DNA from: Brachypodium distachyon
Taxonomy: Eukaryota; Streptophyta; Magnoliopsida; Poales; Poaceae
Assembly: GCF_000005505.3 (NCBI RefSeq)
Contig: NC_016131.3
Location: forward strand, 30,123,001-30,187,000
Length of the DNA stretch: 64,000 nucleotides
Reading direction: 5' to 3'
Both the position numbers and the translations under genes were made by a program. Numbering within the stretch: position 1 is the first letter of the stretch; each line of letters starts with the position of its first letter. Positions 12,645 to 23,864 of the stretch are shown here, in pieces. Below the pieces are notes generated by a model, which saw only the letters and a list, made by a program, of their open reading frames with translations, was not told the origin of the DNA and did no database searches.

Positions 12645-13050
12645 GTAGCCCCGGGCGTGGGCCGGCGACGCCTGTTCCCGGGTGAAATCTTCCCTGGTTG
12701 GTTGCCGGGCTACGCCCTTAACCGACGCGTGGGTCCCGAGCCGCTTCGGGTTCTTATCTGTGCGCTGCTTCAAGGATTCTGCCGTTACGGGCAGAGTAGT
12801 GGGCGCGAGATTTCTGCCCTAACCTGCCCCTTAAACACGGGTGGTTAAGGCCACGCCCTGCGCTATCCTCTTGAAGTGTAGTTATCCCCAGCGCACCCGT
12901 AGGGTGTGGATGCGACCGTTGCTTAGCGCCGGGGTACTATAAGACCCCACCGCTGCGTTGAGGAGCAAACACTTAGCCCCCCATCCCTTCTTCTCCATCC
13001 TCATGCTCCCTTGCGCCCCTGAATCCTGCTAGCTTCCGCCCGCGTTCCCC

Positions 13051-16000
13051 ATGGCGCCCACCGCTCCCAAGAAAGGGAAAGGCTCCAAGAAGCCCACGGC
13101 CAGCAAGAGCGAGACAGCTCCCAAGAAGCCCGCCTCAGAGAAGGACAAGAAGAGGCGGGCGTTGAGGGCCACGCACGCCTTCTTCCGGCTCGGCTACAAC
13201 GGCGAGGGGCTGGACAAGGTCGGGCACACCGTCACCTCGCGGTTCAATGAGTACGGGGAGACTCTCATCTTCCCCGCCGGCACCGAGCATCAGGAGAGTG
13301 ACTTCCGGGTGTTCGCGCGCTTCATCCTCGCCGGGCTGGTGCCTCCGTTCTCCCTGTTCCTCCACCCGCTCATGGAGGCGTATCAGCTTCGGGTGGCGCA
13401 ACTCCACCCCACCTCCCTCTTCCTCCTCGCCGTCTTCCAGTTCATCTGCGAGGGGTTCGTCGGAGTGATGCCGTCGGTGGCATTATTCCGGCACTATTTC
13501 TACCCGCGCATCGAGCAGGCGGGGGCGATGTCGTCAGGGGTGCTCTTCCGCGCCTGCGACCGGATGAAATCGGAGTTCATCGTTCGGTCGGAGAAGAAGA
13601 TCGAGAAGGAGTGGCGCACGGACTGGTGCTGGGTTTGTGTGGAGGAACCCGAGGAGTTCATCTACACGCCCACCGAGCTGCCGGTGCCCAATGACACCTG
13701 GCGGAACCGCTACAGCCGCGACGCCGAACTCCTCGCCATCGTCAAGAGAATCAAGGCCCTGCGGCTAGCAAGGCTCACCGACCTCGATGTGGCGTGCACC
13801 TACATCAGCCGGTGTATCGCGCCGCTGCAGCTGCGCTCCCGCCCCGCGTGGATGTACTCGGGGCCCGGGGACACTACCCGCCTCCAGCACGGGGGCATGG
13901 CCCCGTAAGCAATCCGGACGTGGGTGAAGGGAATCACCGGCGAAGACGCCCCCTTCATAGAGCTGCCGCTGGGGGCTCCCTCCCTCCATGCCGGCGTCTC
14001 GGGGTTGCACAAGATTGTCAGCGGCTACCCACCCTGCTACGAGGGGGGGCTGATGTCCGACTCCCCCGCTCGGGCCCCGCGTCCCCCTCCACCCGCAACC
14101 CGAGGGAAGCGAGTGGCCGAGGACAGTGGAGGAGAGTCGGAGCCCAGCTGGCCAGACCTCGAGTCCTCCGGCGACGAGGCGGGTCATGTTGCCGGGACCC
14201 AAGCGGTCCTCCCCGCGGCGGAGGAGGAGGAGGACAAGGACGACGCACCCTTGATCCTGCAAAGATCAAGAGTGCCCACAGCAGCGGCCACCTCCGCAGT
14301 GACCGCAAGGGCCGTGGCGGCTCCCGCGGCATCCGGGGGCGCGGCAACCCCACGGGCGCCCACGGCTCCGCCCAAGCGGGGACTCTTCCGGGGCTTCGAG
14401 TTCAAGCTCAACCCCCTGAAGGATTGCACCCTGACGGGAGCCGGCAAGAGGGGAAGAGCCGACTCGCCACCCGCTGCGCCGAGAAAGAAACCGCGCACCC
14501 GGGCCCGCGCCAGTGCCGACCTGGGCGGCGCGGGGCCTGGTGCCGCCACAATGCAGGCCGCCGCTGACCCAACCCTGGTGGAGGAGCCGGCAATAGGTAC
14601 TGACCCCTCCCCTTGTTCCATTGTTTACGCTTCTCCTGCCTACTGATCCGCAACCGTAGTGCTTTCTTGACTCGTTTAGAGCGAAGTCCAGCCCGCGGCG
14701 GGCGCCCCGGCAACAGAGGCTGGGACGGAGGAGGAGGAGGCTCCTCCCGCAAGCTCGGCGGCACCGCAAGGTACTCGTTCAGAGCTTTCTTGAGTTCATC
14801 ACCGAGAGAGGAGCCAGAAGAGGCTCCCGCGCCAAGCTCCACCGTTCCGGACACAATGGTGGCGGCGCCCACCGTCGCTACCGAGTGGAGCTCGGCGGCG
14901 CGTCCCGGGCCGTGCAGGCCGATGATGCGGATCCCGCGGTCTCCCAGCAGGAGGCGCTCCCTGCCGGGGACGCGGCAACTCCACCAGTCCCGCAACCCAC
15001 GACCGCGGGTGTGGAGGAGGCTGCGGCAGAGGAGCAATAGGAGGCTCCGCCGCAAGTGGACGGCGCCCTCCTGGCCAAACAGGGGCGGTAGGGACCTCGT
15101 CGTCAGCCGCTGCTACCACCGGCCCAGATTTCGGCATCCTTGCCGGGCCGACTTGTGACCCAATCACCTGGGACCCAAGCATCTACGACCAGGGGCACCA
15201 GTTCCTTGAGGCCATCAAGGAGCAGCAACTGGCGTTTGTCACCTCCTTCAACCAGGTGAGGGAGCGCCACGAGCTCACGAAGGGCCAGCTCGGCGAGGTG
15301 CGGCAGGCTGTCAAGAGGGAGCGGCAAGAGCTTTCCTAGTTGCGGGAGGAGACGTGCCTGGCCCGGCAGGCCAGGGATGAAGCCGCAGCGCCGGTTGTCC
15401 CCGAGGCGGAGCTCCACCGACAATTGAAGGCCTAGCGCGCCGAGCATCAGCAAGCCCTGGACTCACTTGCCGCGGCACAGGAGAAGGACAAGAAGGAGCA
15501 CGAGGAGGTGCTCGCTACGGCCCAAGCTTGCCTCAACGAGAAGAGCGAGCTGGTCTGTAGCTACCTCTCCCAGCTCCAGGGGCTGTGCACCAAGCTGGAG
15601 GAGCAGACCAAGGCTGCAGAGGACGCGGCAGCGGCGTCGGCACGGCGGGAGAAGGAGCTCAACTCCGCCAAGGAGAAGAGCGCCCAACTCGGGTCCGAAT
15701 TGGACACTGCCCAGGGCGAGCTCGTCAAGATGGGCGAGGACAACATGGCCAAGGCCACGGAGATCTCGCGGCGAGCAGAATTCCTCCAGCAAGCCAAGAA
15801 GGCGGTGGTGCTGGTGCGCGGCAACCACGACAAGTTGGCGGAGCAGCGGTGGACGGAGACCAAGAAGCTCCGCGAGATTGCCCAGGCCGTGCATGATCTA
15901 CTGCCGAGGTTCGAGATGCAGACCACGAAGGTGGACGGCACGGACGTCAGCACCTTGATCCCCTTCTTCTCCGACTTGGTGGGGAAGCTCGGGGCGCTCG

Positions 16001-16280
16001 ACGTGTGGATCTCCAAGTTCTGCGATGGGGATATAGCCTCGTGCGCTAGGGAGATAGCTGAGACGATCCTCCCACGGGTGCACCTCCACCACCCGGACTT
16101 CCCCTTCGAAACGTTGCTGGACGCCTAGTCGGACAGCGAGGACGGCCCCACTCACTGCAAGGCGGTGAGCAGGTTCGTCGAGGAGGTGGCGGACCGGATG
16201 CAGCGGAAGCCGGAGCCGGAGCTAGAGGCGGAGCCCCCAGCCGAAGACCCCGGCAACTCGTCGCCACCGCCCCCTGCCAG
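13051..16280 (+). pseudogene. Antisense gypsy-type transposon protein of the nested element, with premature stops
   Basis: Same family (PF04195) as the gene at 5924, function unknown. From ATG 13051 a lysine-rich start (KKGKGSKKPTASKSE) is followed by the conserved core (EYGETLIFPAG, FILAGLVPPFSLFLHPLMEA, FLLAVFQFICEGFVGVMPS). A TAA at 13906-13908 interrupts an otherwise continuous frame that goes on to about 14597 with acidic, Pro/Ala-rich sequence. GT/AG borders suggest small exons to about 14770 and beyond. The C-terminal part (about 15165-16280) is a long coiled coil, interrupted in frame by TAG at 15337, 15433 and 16126. The weak TATA-like ACTATAAG at 12936-12943 is at the right distance for a promoter. 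Little is changed apart from these stops, so this copy decayed more recently than the one at 5924. Confidence 0.75.
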
Positions 16281-17700
16281 TCCTTGTTTTATCTTTGTGT
16301 CTTTGTTTTTGAATCCTGCAAGTACCGCGCTTGGCGCCGTTCGAACAGTTAACGTTTTATTAGCTCGTGTAATCGTTCACCGCTTTTTTTTAATTTCGTT
16401 TTCCGGTTCTACTTGTTACTTGTTTCTTGTTCCCGGGATTGACTCGCGGGGTGGATCTACTAGCCTTCGTGTGCTATGCCTTGTGTTGCCGGACAATCGC
16501 ACCCGGGACGGACCCGCAGTGCCGACCTGGGGTCAAGTAGCAGTGGCGAGCCACTCCACTTGCGGGATAGCTACCCCCAAGCATGCGCTCACGGGACAGA
16601 CACGCGAGCCGCACGAGGAGCGCACTCCCCCCGCAAGCGTCCTTCTAACACCCCAGCCACACGGAGGGCTCAATCCACACCAGCGAGCCAATGCTAAGCA
16701 TCAGAAAGTTAGGTGATCAGGACCATGCACTTAGCTGTCTTTTCCCGCACTTGGAACGCTTGCTGGAGGGATGCGGCAGGAACGCTGTGGCGGGGCCGCC
16801 GTCGGCACCAGGCACTGCTGAAGGCTCCACCATAGCATCTCTGCGGCAGCCCTCGCCTCGCAACAACCTGTCGGAGGGGTGTGGCAAGGGCACGGCAACA
16901 GTGCACCCATCGGCGTTGAGCACCGATGGCATGCACCACCACCGTTCCTCCGCGGCCTCCCTCGCCTTGGAAGCTATCTTCTGGGCTTCGCTCTGATTTG
17001 CTCCATGGCCACCGTGCCCTTTTATAGGCGCAGCGAAAAACCTTGCCACCATGCGCGCCGAGTCACCGCGGCACCCATGGTGCCACACCCCTTGAAGTGC
17101 GGCAAAGGCCTTGCCACCATGCGCGCCAACTCGTCGCGGCACACGTGGCGGCTCCCTCCTGCAGCAGGAGCCTCGAAGTGCGGTGAGGACCTTGAAGTGC
17201 GGTCGCCACGCATTACTGGGCACCACTAAATGACACAGCCCGTGAGCGGTCCACGAGCACCACAGTGCGCCTGATTCCGTCCTTGCCCTGCATGTCAGAT
17301 TATTACAGAGCCCAAGATGCTGCGATTTTTTTGAAATGCACGAAAAAGATGCAACACAGATAGAGCACAGATAACCCTCCTGCCTCCCAGCCCCCAGGCA
17401 CAGAAGGGTCGATGCCAAACTTGGGTGTGAGCACTCTTCCATTCCAGGACGCAGCTTCTGCATGACGCGCGTTGCGGGGAGCCCGGCAACGGCATGGGCC
17501 TGTGCCGGAGTGATCCGGCAACGGGTTTTTGTTTTTGAGGCTCCGGCAGCCCCCTGCTCACAACCAAGGATGGAACGAGACTTCTGTGCACCTAAAGCAG
17601 GAGACAGAAGAAAAAACATGCAAATAATCGAGACAACTTGAAGCTCAGAGGAAAGCACTTATCTTTATTCATAGAAAGTAGCTGTTTACAATCGGGGGTT
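16281..17700. other. Non-coding spacer of the nested element with short direct repeats
   Basis: GC-rich and without a recognisable protein. CCTTGCCACCATGCGCGCC occurs at 17041 and again at 17109 (68-bp step). Looser repeats of GCGGCA and CCCTCGCCT type surround 16760-16980. Long minus-strand ORFs here (up to 313 codons) look like chance frames in GC-rich repeats. Confidence 0.45.
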
Positions 17701-17869
17701 GCGCGGCTACACTAGTTCGAGAGGCATGCTGCCGGAGCATCACCTGTGGGTCGGGCTCCGCCGCATCACAGGTAGAACTTACGCAAGTGCTCAAGGTTCC
17801 AACTGTTTTGCACCGGCAAGCCATCTTCGGTTTCCAGCCGGACAGCGCCCGGCCTGGTTACCTGCACTC

Positions 17870-18325
17870 CCTAGAAGGGGCCCTCCCATTTCGGAGCGAG
17901 CTTGTTCCCGGCCGTTGTTCCTTGTATCCGGCGCAGGACAAGGTCTCCAATCTCGAGCTCCCGGGGACGGACCCGCATGTCCTGGTAACGGCGGAGTCCC
18001 TGCTGGTAGCGTGCAGCCCGCACAGCAGCCCGGCATCGAAGTTCTTCGATGAAGTTTAGATCGTCAACCCTCTGCTCGTGTTGGCTATGGTTGCCGTACG
18101 CGCGTATTCGAGGGGATCCATGCTTGAGCTCGAGGGGCAGCACCGCTTCTGCCCTGTAGACAAGGGCGAAAGGAGTTTCACCCGTTGCCTGGCTAGGTGT
18201 GGTCCTGATCGACCACAGCACGGGCTGGAGTTCGTCGATCCAGTGCTTTCCGTGGCCTTTGAGCTTGTCAAAGGTTCTCGTCTTGAACCCCCGAGCACCT
18301 CTGCGTTGGCTCCTCGGGTGAGCAA
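17870..18325 (-). pseudogene. Integrase C-terminal fragment of the nested element
   Basis: The minus strand reads the end of a gypsy integrase: LWSIRTTPSQATGETPFALV, then VYRAEAVLPLELKHGSPRI, IEELRCRAAVRAARYQQGLR and APKWEGPF. The upstream piece (KTRTFDKLKGHGKHWIDEL) is in another frame of the same stretch. The catalytic core and zinc-binding part are gone. Sequence upstream of the fragment is LTR, not pol, which marks the deletion junction at about 18325-18331. Confidence 0.8.
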
Positions 18326-18330
18326 CAGAA

Positions 18331-18989
18331 GGAGTCCCCGGGTACTCTCCTCTTTTTCTGCTAAGAGCTACTTGTTATTTCTGGCCAAAACTCGTAAAGA
18401 ACCGAACCGACCCGAACCCATTGACCGTTGGCGGGGGTCCTCCTTTTATACTGAAGGGGATATCACAGGTGCCTCGGTGCATGGGTGATAGATGGCGAAC
18501 AGGAAGCCAGGGCAGCTCGACCCTGCCGCGCTGGCTCGCATGCAGGATGGGTAGCCCTGCAACTAGGGTCCTACGTGCCTAGGATTTACACCGGGCCAGT
18601 CACTGCAGGATGACTGGACGGGGAATCCCCTTTCTGTCGGTGCATTTAATGTTTGAGTGTGCTTCACTCCTTGTCCTGACGAACCCTGTGCATGGGGAGC
18701 TCGCCAAGCGGTCACGTGGCGTCGCTGTCCTGCCCACTCGGTCCCGCTCCTGTTACGGCGCCTGCGCCTGGGAACGCCCTTCCTGGCAAGTAACCTTCCC
18801 AGGAAGCGCCCAGGCGGGATTTCTCTTGCTGCCCTCCAAGTCAATCCCCGCAGCCCGGCTAGCCCTGTCGGGCTGGTGACTTGCCGGGCAGCTTGTGCGG
18901 TGCTGCCCGAGGTGCGATCCCTCCGGGGAGCGAGCGAGGTGGCCCACGCGTCATGCGGCGGTGGTACCCCGGGTGCCACTGGTGCGACA
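18331..18989 (-). repeat. Right (5') LTR fragment of the nested element
   Basis: Begins inside the LTR at GGAGTCCCCGGGTACTCTCC and ends at the GACA terminus. The first ~145 bp and last ~250 bp match the left LTR closely. About 265 bp in the middle (18475-18740) are present only here. Confidence 0.75.
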
Positions 18990-19980
18990 GATGGCTTGAT
19001 GGATGGTTTGCGTAAATGCTCCAATGTCACACCAGTCGGGATAGCTTGTCGCGTTGAGCTGAGCTTCGACAGCGTGTCGGCTGCCTCGTTCTCTGCCCGC
19101 ATTATATGATGGAATTCGCACCCTTCGAAGTGACCACTGATTTTTTGAACATGAAAGCGGTATAGCGCCATATTGGCATCCAATGCATCCCAATTGCAGG
19201 AAGCTTGCTGGACTACCAAGTCCGAGTCGCCAAAGCATTGAAACCAACAAACTCCAATCTCTTTTGTCATCTTCAGTCTGTGCACAAGTGCCTCATACTC
19301 GGCGACATTGTTGGATGCCGCAAAATGAATTTGCAGCACATATTTAAGTTGGTCGCGCTTAGGCGAAGTTAAGACTATGCCGGCACCAAGCCCACTTTTC
19401 ATTTTAGAGCCATCAAAATGCATCTTCCAGTAGATAGTTTCAGGCGGTGGTGGTTCATATTCTATCTCGGCCCAGTCTACCAGGAAATCCACGAGAGCCT
19501 GAGACTTTATGGCATCCCGTCTGTTGTACTGTAGCGTGTAGGGTGCTAACTCAATAGCCCATCTTGCGATTCGGCCTCTTGCATCTTTATTGCTCATGAT
19601 TTCTGAGATGGGCGCCTCGCATATAACCCGGATCTGATGCGCATCAAAATAATGCTTCAGCTTCTTTGCCGCCATATAAACGCCGTATGCCATCTTCTGG
19701 TAATGGGGATAATTCTGCTTAGATGACGATAACACTTCGCTCAAGTAATATACCGGCCTCTGCATCGATTTGTCATTTTCATCTCTTTCCACCACTATGA
19801 CTGCTCTAACGACTCGGTTTGTTGCTGCTATGTACAACAACATTGGCTCTTTTTCCATCGGCGAGGCTAATATTGGCTCATCTTCTTCTTCAGCTCTTGA
19901 AAGGCTACTTCTGCCTGTTGCATCCACGCAAATTTGTCGGTTTTCTTGGTGATTCCGCTGTTCTTCACGAAGCTCCTCCT
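18990..19980 (-). pseudogene. End of reverse transcriptase and two RNase H domains of the Tat-type element
   Basis: Minus strand. RNase H removes the RNA strand during reverse transcription. The first domain starts near 19975 (KKTDKFAW, then LLYIAATNRVVRAVIVVERD, PVYYLSEVLSSSKQNYPHYQ) and ends near 19480. The second, archaeal-type RNase H (RVT_3 style) follows. Its four acidic residues are visible: Asp in MHFDGSK (about 19414), Glu in NNVAEYEAL, Asp in CFGDSDLVV, Asp in NEAADTLSK. Two RNase H domains in tandem define the Tat group. A frameshift lies near 19890. The reverse transcriptase core with its YxDD motif is absent because unrelated DNA begins at about 19981. On the other side the sequence runs into the LTR of the nested element at 18989. 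Confidence 0.85.
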
Positions 19981-20276
19981 AGGTACACTTCAAATCTTCA
20001 TTAGATGAATCCTCACCCCTGTAGATTGCTATGTTTGCATAGATTGATTTACTCTGTATTTCCGAAATTCTAGCTAAAACAGATCTAGGTTGAAGCTCTC
20101 TAGCAGAATTTCAGTTTAAATCTGTGTAGCTGTCCTCGTTGAAGAACTAAGTTGTCATTCTTCACAAACGTAGTCAATTTTCTTCAACTAAAAACTCTTT
20201 GTCAAAATCGCTTTGTTGTTGGGAATTTGTGTACTTCTTGCCTATTCTTCGTATCTTCTATTTCACAGGTGTCACC

Positions 20277-23200
20277 ATGTTTGACTCGACCCGCTCCAGC
20301 AATGATTCAGAAAGAGAGGGACAATACCTGTTTGACTCAACGCCTGAGCCCTCACTGCCTGTTTCCCCCAACGTTAACATTGAGGACTCAGATGAAGAGG
20401 TTGAAGAACCTGTGCCTCTGAAAGTGACACCCTCTTCCGGTGTGCGCCTGAAGTATGCTATCAACTCCCCACGGCCTGGTGAAGTATTGCCCAGTCGTGG
20501 AAAGAAAGTGGCGCTGAAGCCCAAGGCAGAGAAGAAAGAGAAAGTCAAGAAGTTTAATGATGTGCCTGCTCCCACTACTGAAGAGATCTTCGTTTTCTAT
20601 TCTTCAGAAGACGATGTGGAAGGGGAGACCAGGATGAAGAGGAAACACCGTCTCCAGCATATCATCCGCAAGCACTCCCATGTGCTTGCAGCTCAGATTC
20701 GGAGAAGGACCAAAGAAGCGGAGAATGCTAACATGTATTTTCCGGCTCCCAAATTGGGAAACTTCAAGATTGCCCGCAAGGAAGGCGGACCTCACCATGA
20801 GGAATTCAATAGAAGAGCTCTAAAGATCATCAGAGATATTAACTATGTTGACATCTCAAAGAAGTCTAAGTCCAAGAAAGCTTCAGATGCTGAAGATAGT
20901 GACGTGTTCCTGTCTGAACCTGTCGTTGAACTGCGAGATCCTACAAGAGCATCCAGGCTCAGAGGTTCTTCACTGCCTCCTCCTATGCCTCAGAACAAGC
21001 CCAGTGAAGACACTAAGGGCCAGGCAAAGATGCCTGAGAAACGGAAAAGCTCTGAAGACGCAGAGAAACAGTTCAAGAAAGATCTGAAGAAAGCTAAGAG
21101 AGCCTCTGTTGTCGGACCCGGTTCCTCATCGAAGGATGCTGCGGATGCTGCCGCAATGGCTTCTAGAGAAATTTTGTATCCTCCTCAAGTCGTTCACATT
21201 GGTCCAGTTCTTCTTGCTGCATTCAATGAAGGAATGCTTCCTGATTCCCTCATGAGCCATGTTCAAGGTTGATCGTTGCCAAAATTCAGGCTGAAGAATG
21301 GGAGCAGAACCGCAGTTTGCGTGTTGCCAAGAGATTGGAAGAAGAAGATCGTGCAGAAAAGAAACGTGTTGAGAAGGAGAAGGCCGAAGCTGCCTTGAAA
21401 AAAAAGGAAGAGAAGAAAGCTCCTGAACTGCAGAAGAAGAAGGCTGAGAAGGAAGCAGAGGAGAAGAAAAGGCTGACCTCATCGCCCTGAAGAAAGAAAA
21501 GGAAATTGCCTTGAAGACTCAAGCTGAGCTTGAGAAGAAGAAAAAGAATCATCTGCTCGCTGAGCAGATGAAACAAGCAGCGGAAAGCATGAAGGCTGAT
21601 AAGGCTAAAAGTGATGCCAGGAAGAAAGCCGCCGAAAAATCGCCTGAAGTACAGGACGGAAATGAAGAAGTCGATCGGGAGAAACTGAATATGAGAAGAC
21701 GAGGGATGCAGCTCGTGAGATCCGTCGTGAGATTGGTCCAAGGCCAGAAATGATTCAGCTGCCCCCTCTGACACTGAAGAAAGTCAGGATTTACCTCAAA
21801 CTGTTCCATCAAAGAAGATCACAATGACTCGCCAGGCATCTAAGATTGCTGAAGTGAACAAAACTGCCAAGGAGTTTGGTCTGAGGATCAAAGTTCCTGC
21901 TGGAAGAAGTACCTCCGCTTCATCATCTATGGCAGTTCCTCAGAAGAAGAAAGCTATTGGCACCTTGTGCTAGATACATTCAATGTCAAGCTTACTTCAC
22001 TTCTTGAGGAACAGGAACACTCTGCTTCATCTCCCACAGTTCTGTCTGAGCACACCGCTCAGCGGGAAGAAGCAGATCAGGTGCTGGGGAAGAACCAAGA
22101 AGACCTCTCCCGTCCTGAAGAAACCCCCACCAGTAGCTCGTTGCCTCGCACTAAATCAGTTGATGCCTCTGCTGAAGAAGGAAGGACTTGTGACTTCGAA
22201 GTTGAAGCCACTCGTGATTTGAATGTCAATGATGCAGAAACTGATGCAGATGCCCCAGTGCCCACGCCAGAAGTCCGTATGAAGAAAGCTGTTGAGAAGA
22301 AGAGTGTTGCACCGTCCGAACCGTCCGACCCAAGTTCCTCGAGTGATGAGGAGGAAGAAGAAGAGAAGAAGGAAGAAGAGAAAGAACCCGCGCAAGAGTC
22401 TGATGATCTGATGGAGATTGATCGTTTGCCGGAAGATCTGCTGAAGACTGCGCCGAAAAAGAAATGATCCGGAATTGTTAAGGATCATGAAGACAGGAGA
22501 CTCTCACGGATGCTTGTGAGATCTCAAGCTATGTCTGAAGACAACCGTGAGCTGTTGTCTCCCAAGCCCATGATGCCTATATCCTCTGACCGAGAGAAGG
22601 TTTACTTCAAAGCCCTGAAGAACGCTGAGCTTCGCCTCGTGAGGCTGAACAACGGGCTGAAGTACAAAGAGGAGAGATCAACTGAAGACCGGAGGTTTTG
22701 GTCTTTTGAGCAGCAAGATTACTATGCGCAGATTCTTCTGCCAAGGACCCACTTCGCTAAGATGAAGTATCTCAATGATGATTGGTTCGCCTACAATCGT
22801 CAAAGTGGTGTCATGCCTGCAGCAAATGCTCTCAATGATCTGCATCTGCTGAAGTTTGTAGAGACCTGCCAGAACTGGAAAGATGAGCCGATTCTTCAGT
22901 TCTATGCAACTTTCGGCAGAAAGGTCTGCAAATTTGAAGACAACTCAAAGGGCTACAACATCTACTGAATGACTGATGGTGACAGGCACAGTTGCACCTC
23001 CAGGCACTTGAAGGAGTTTCTTGGTCTCGCTGAGTTCGATGGCCAGCCCAAGATCCATGAAGAACATGCTGCCTCAGATGAAGAAATCGCTATTCTTTAT
23101 GAAGAAGGATTCTCTGGTGCCTTTGGAGGACTGTCTGGGTTAAAGCCTGAAGTGAAGATCCTCAATGATATTCTCCGTTTCACTCTCTCTCCCAAGGAAG

Positions 23201-23862
23201 GCAGCTCAGTGAAATTGCCGGTCTTCACCGCAATCTGCTGCTTGCAGTTTACAAGGGTGAGAAGAAAGATTTTGGAGATTATATTCTTCAGACCATAACC
23301 CATGCCTCAGCCGACCGTGTGCGTGCTCTGCCCTATGCACCTCAGATCATGAAGATAATCTTGCAGTTATTAGAGAAGCGTTTTGAGTTGGAGCATCAGC
23401 ACAAGTACTTCTCGCTGAAGCCTCAAGACCCTGAGCCGTCTGTGCTTCTTCCTACTTCGGTATCTGATCGCCCATCAAAGGAGTCTTCACAGCCCATTCC
23501 GTCGCAACCGCAGCTGAAACAAGCACTTCGTCCATCTGATTCTCAATATGAGACCAGCTCCGGCACGGATGGTTCCTTGAAGAATCTTGTTGTGAAGCTC
23601 TCCCGCAAGATTAACGATCAGCAGGATCTCCTTGAGAAGCAGGCCGCTCTTTTGAAGAATCAGCAAGTACTACTCAAGAAGCCGGTGTCCCGTGAGGAGA
23701 AGACCAATGGCTTAATTCAAGACTTCCTCACCAAGCACTACCCCGAGATTCTGAAGCCTGAAGACAGCGACGCTACTCCAAGCCATTTTCTGTGGAGTGT
23801 GGAGCTGGTTCAGGTGAAACCTATTCTTCATGTTCAGCTTAGGCGAAAACTATTTTCTGTGT
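20277..23862 (+). pseudogene. Degenerate transposon protein with Lys/Glu-rich middle and plant-transposon-like domain
   Basis: ATG 20277 follows an intron-like acceptor (TTTCACAG). The first piece (to 21272, 332 codons) starts MFDSTRSSNDSE and is acidic and serine-rich, with a conserved-looking patch FVFYSSEDDVEGETRMKRKH. Frameshifts then move the frame through 21269-21490 and 21511-21753, a Lys/Glu coiled coil (EKKRVEKEKAEAALKKKEEK). An acidic piece follows at 21967-22467, then 22510-23298 and 23319-23864. The piece around 22740-23060 (FAKMKYLNDDW, ILQFYATFGRKVCKFED, RHLKEFLGLAEF) resembles the 'putative plant transposon protein' domain (Transposase_32) in pattern. That is an impression from motif order, not a search result. 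A TGA at 22966-22968 stands in the middle of this domain. No enzyme motif seen. Dead copy. Confidence 0.45.
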
Positions 23863-23864
23863 GA

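Larger units (their letters stand above)
12117..18989 (-). mobile_element. Second, nested Tat-type gypsy element with large internal deletion
   Basis: Same plan as its host element: LTR on the left (12117-12644), antisense ORF on the plus strand (13051-16280), integrase C-terminus on the minus strand (about 18325-17870), then an LTR fragment (18331-18989). Gag, protease, reverse transcriptase, both RNase H domains and the integrase core are missing. Integrase is joined directly to the middle of the 5' LTR at about 18331. The ends are TGTC and GACA. No matching 5-bp target duplication was found (ACCAA on the left, GATGG on the right), so one border may have been altered. It interrupts the linker between RNase H and integrase of the larger element. 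Confidence 0.75.

Noticed and set aside
16717..17658. 313-codon minus-strand ORF
   Set aside because: Lies in the non-coding spacer of the nested gypsy element, shows no gag, pol or host domain, and overlaps short repeats.
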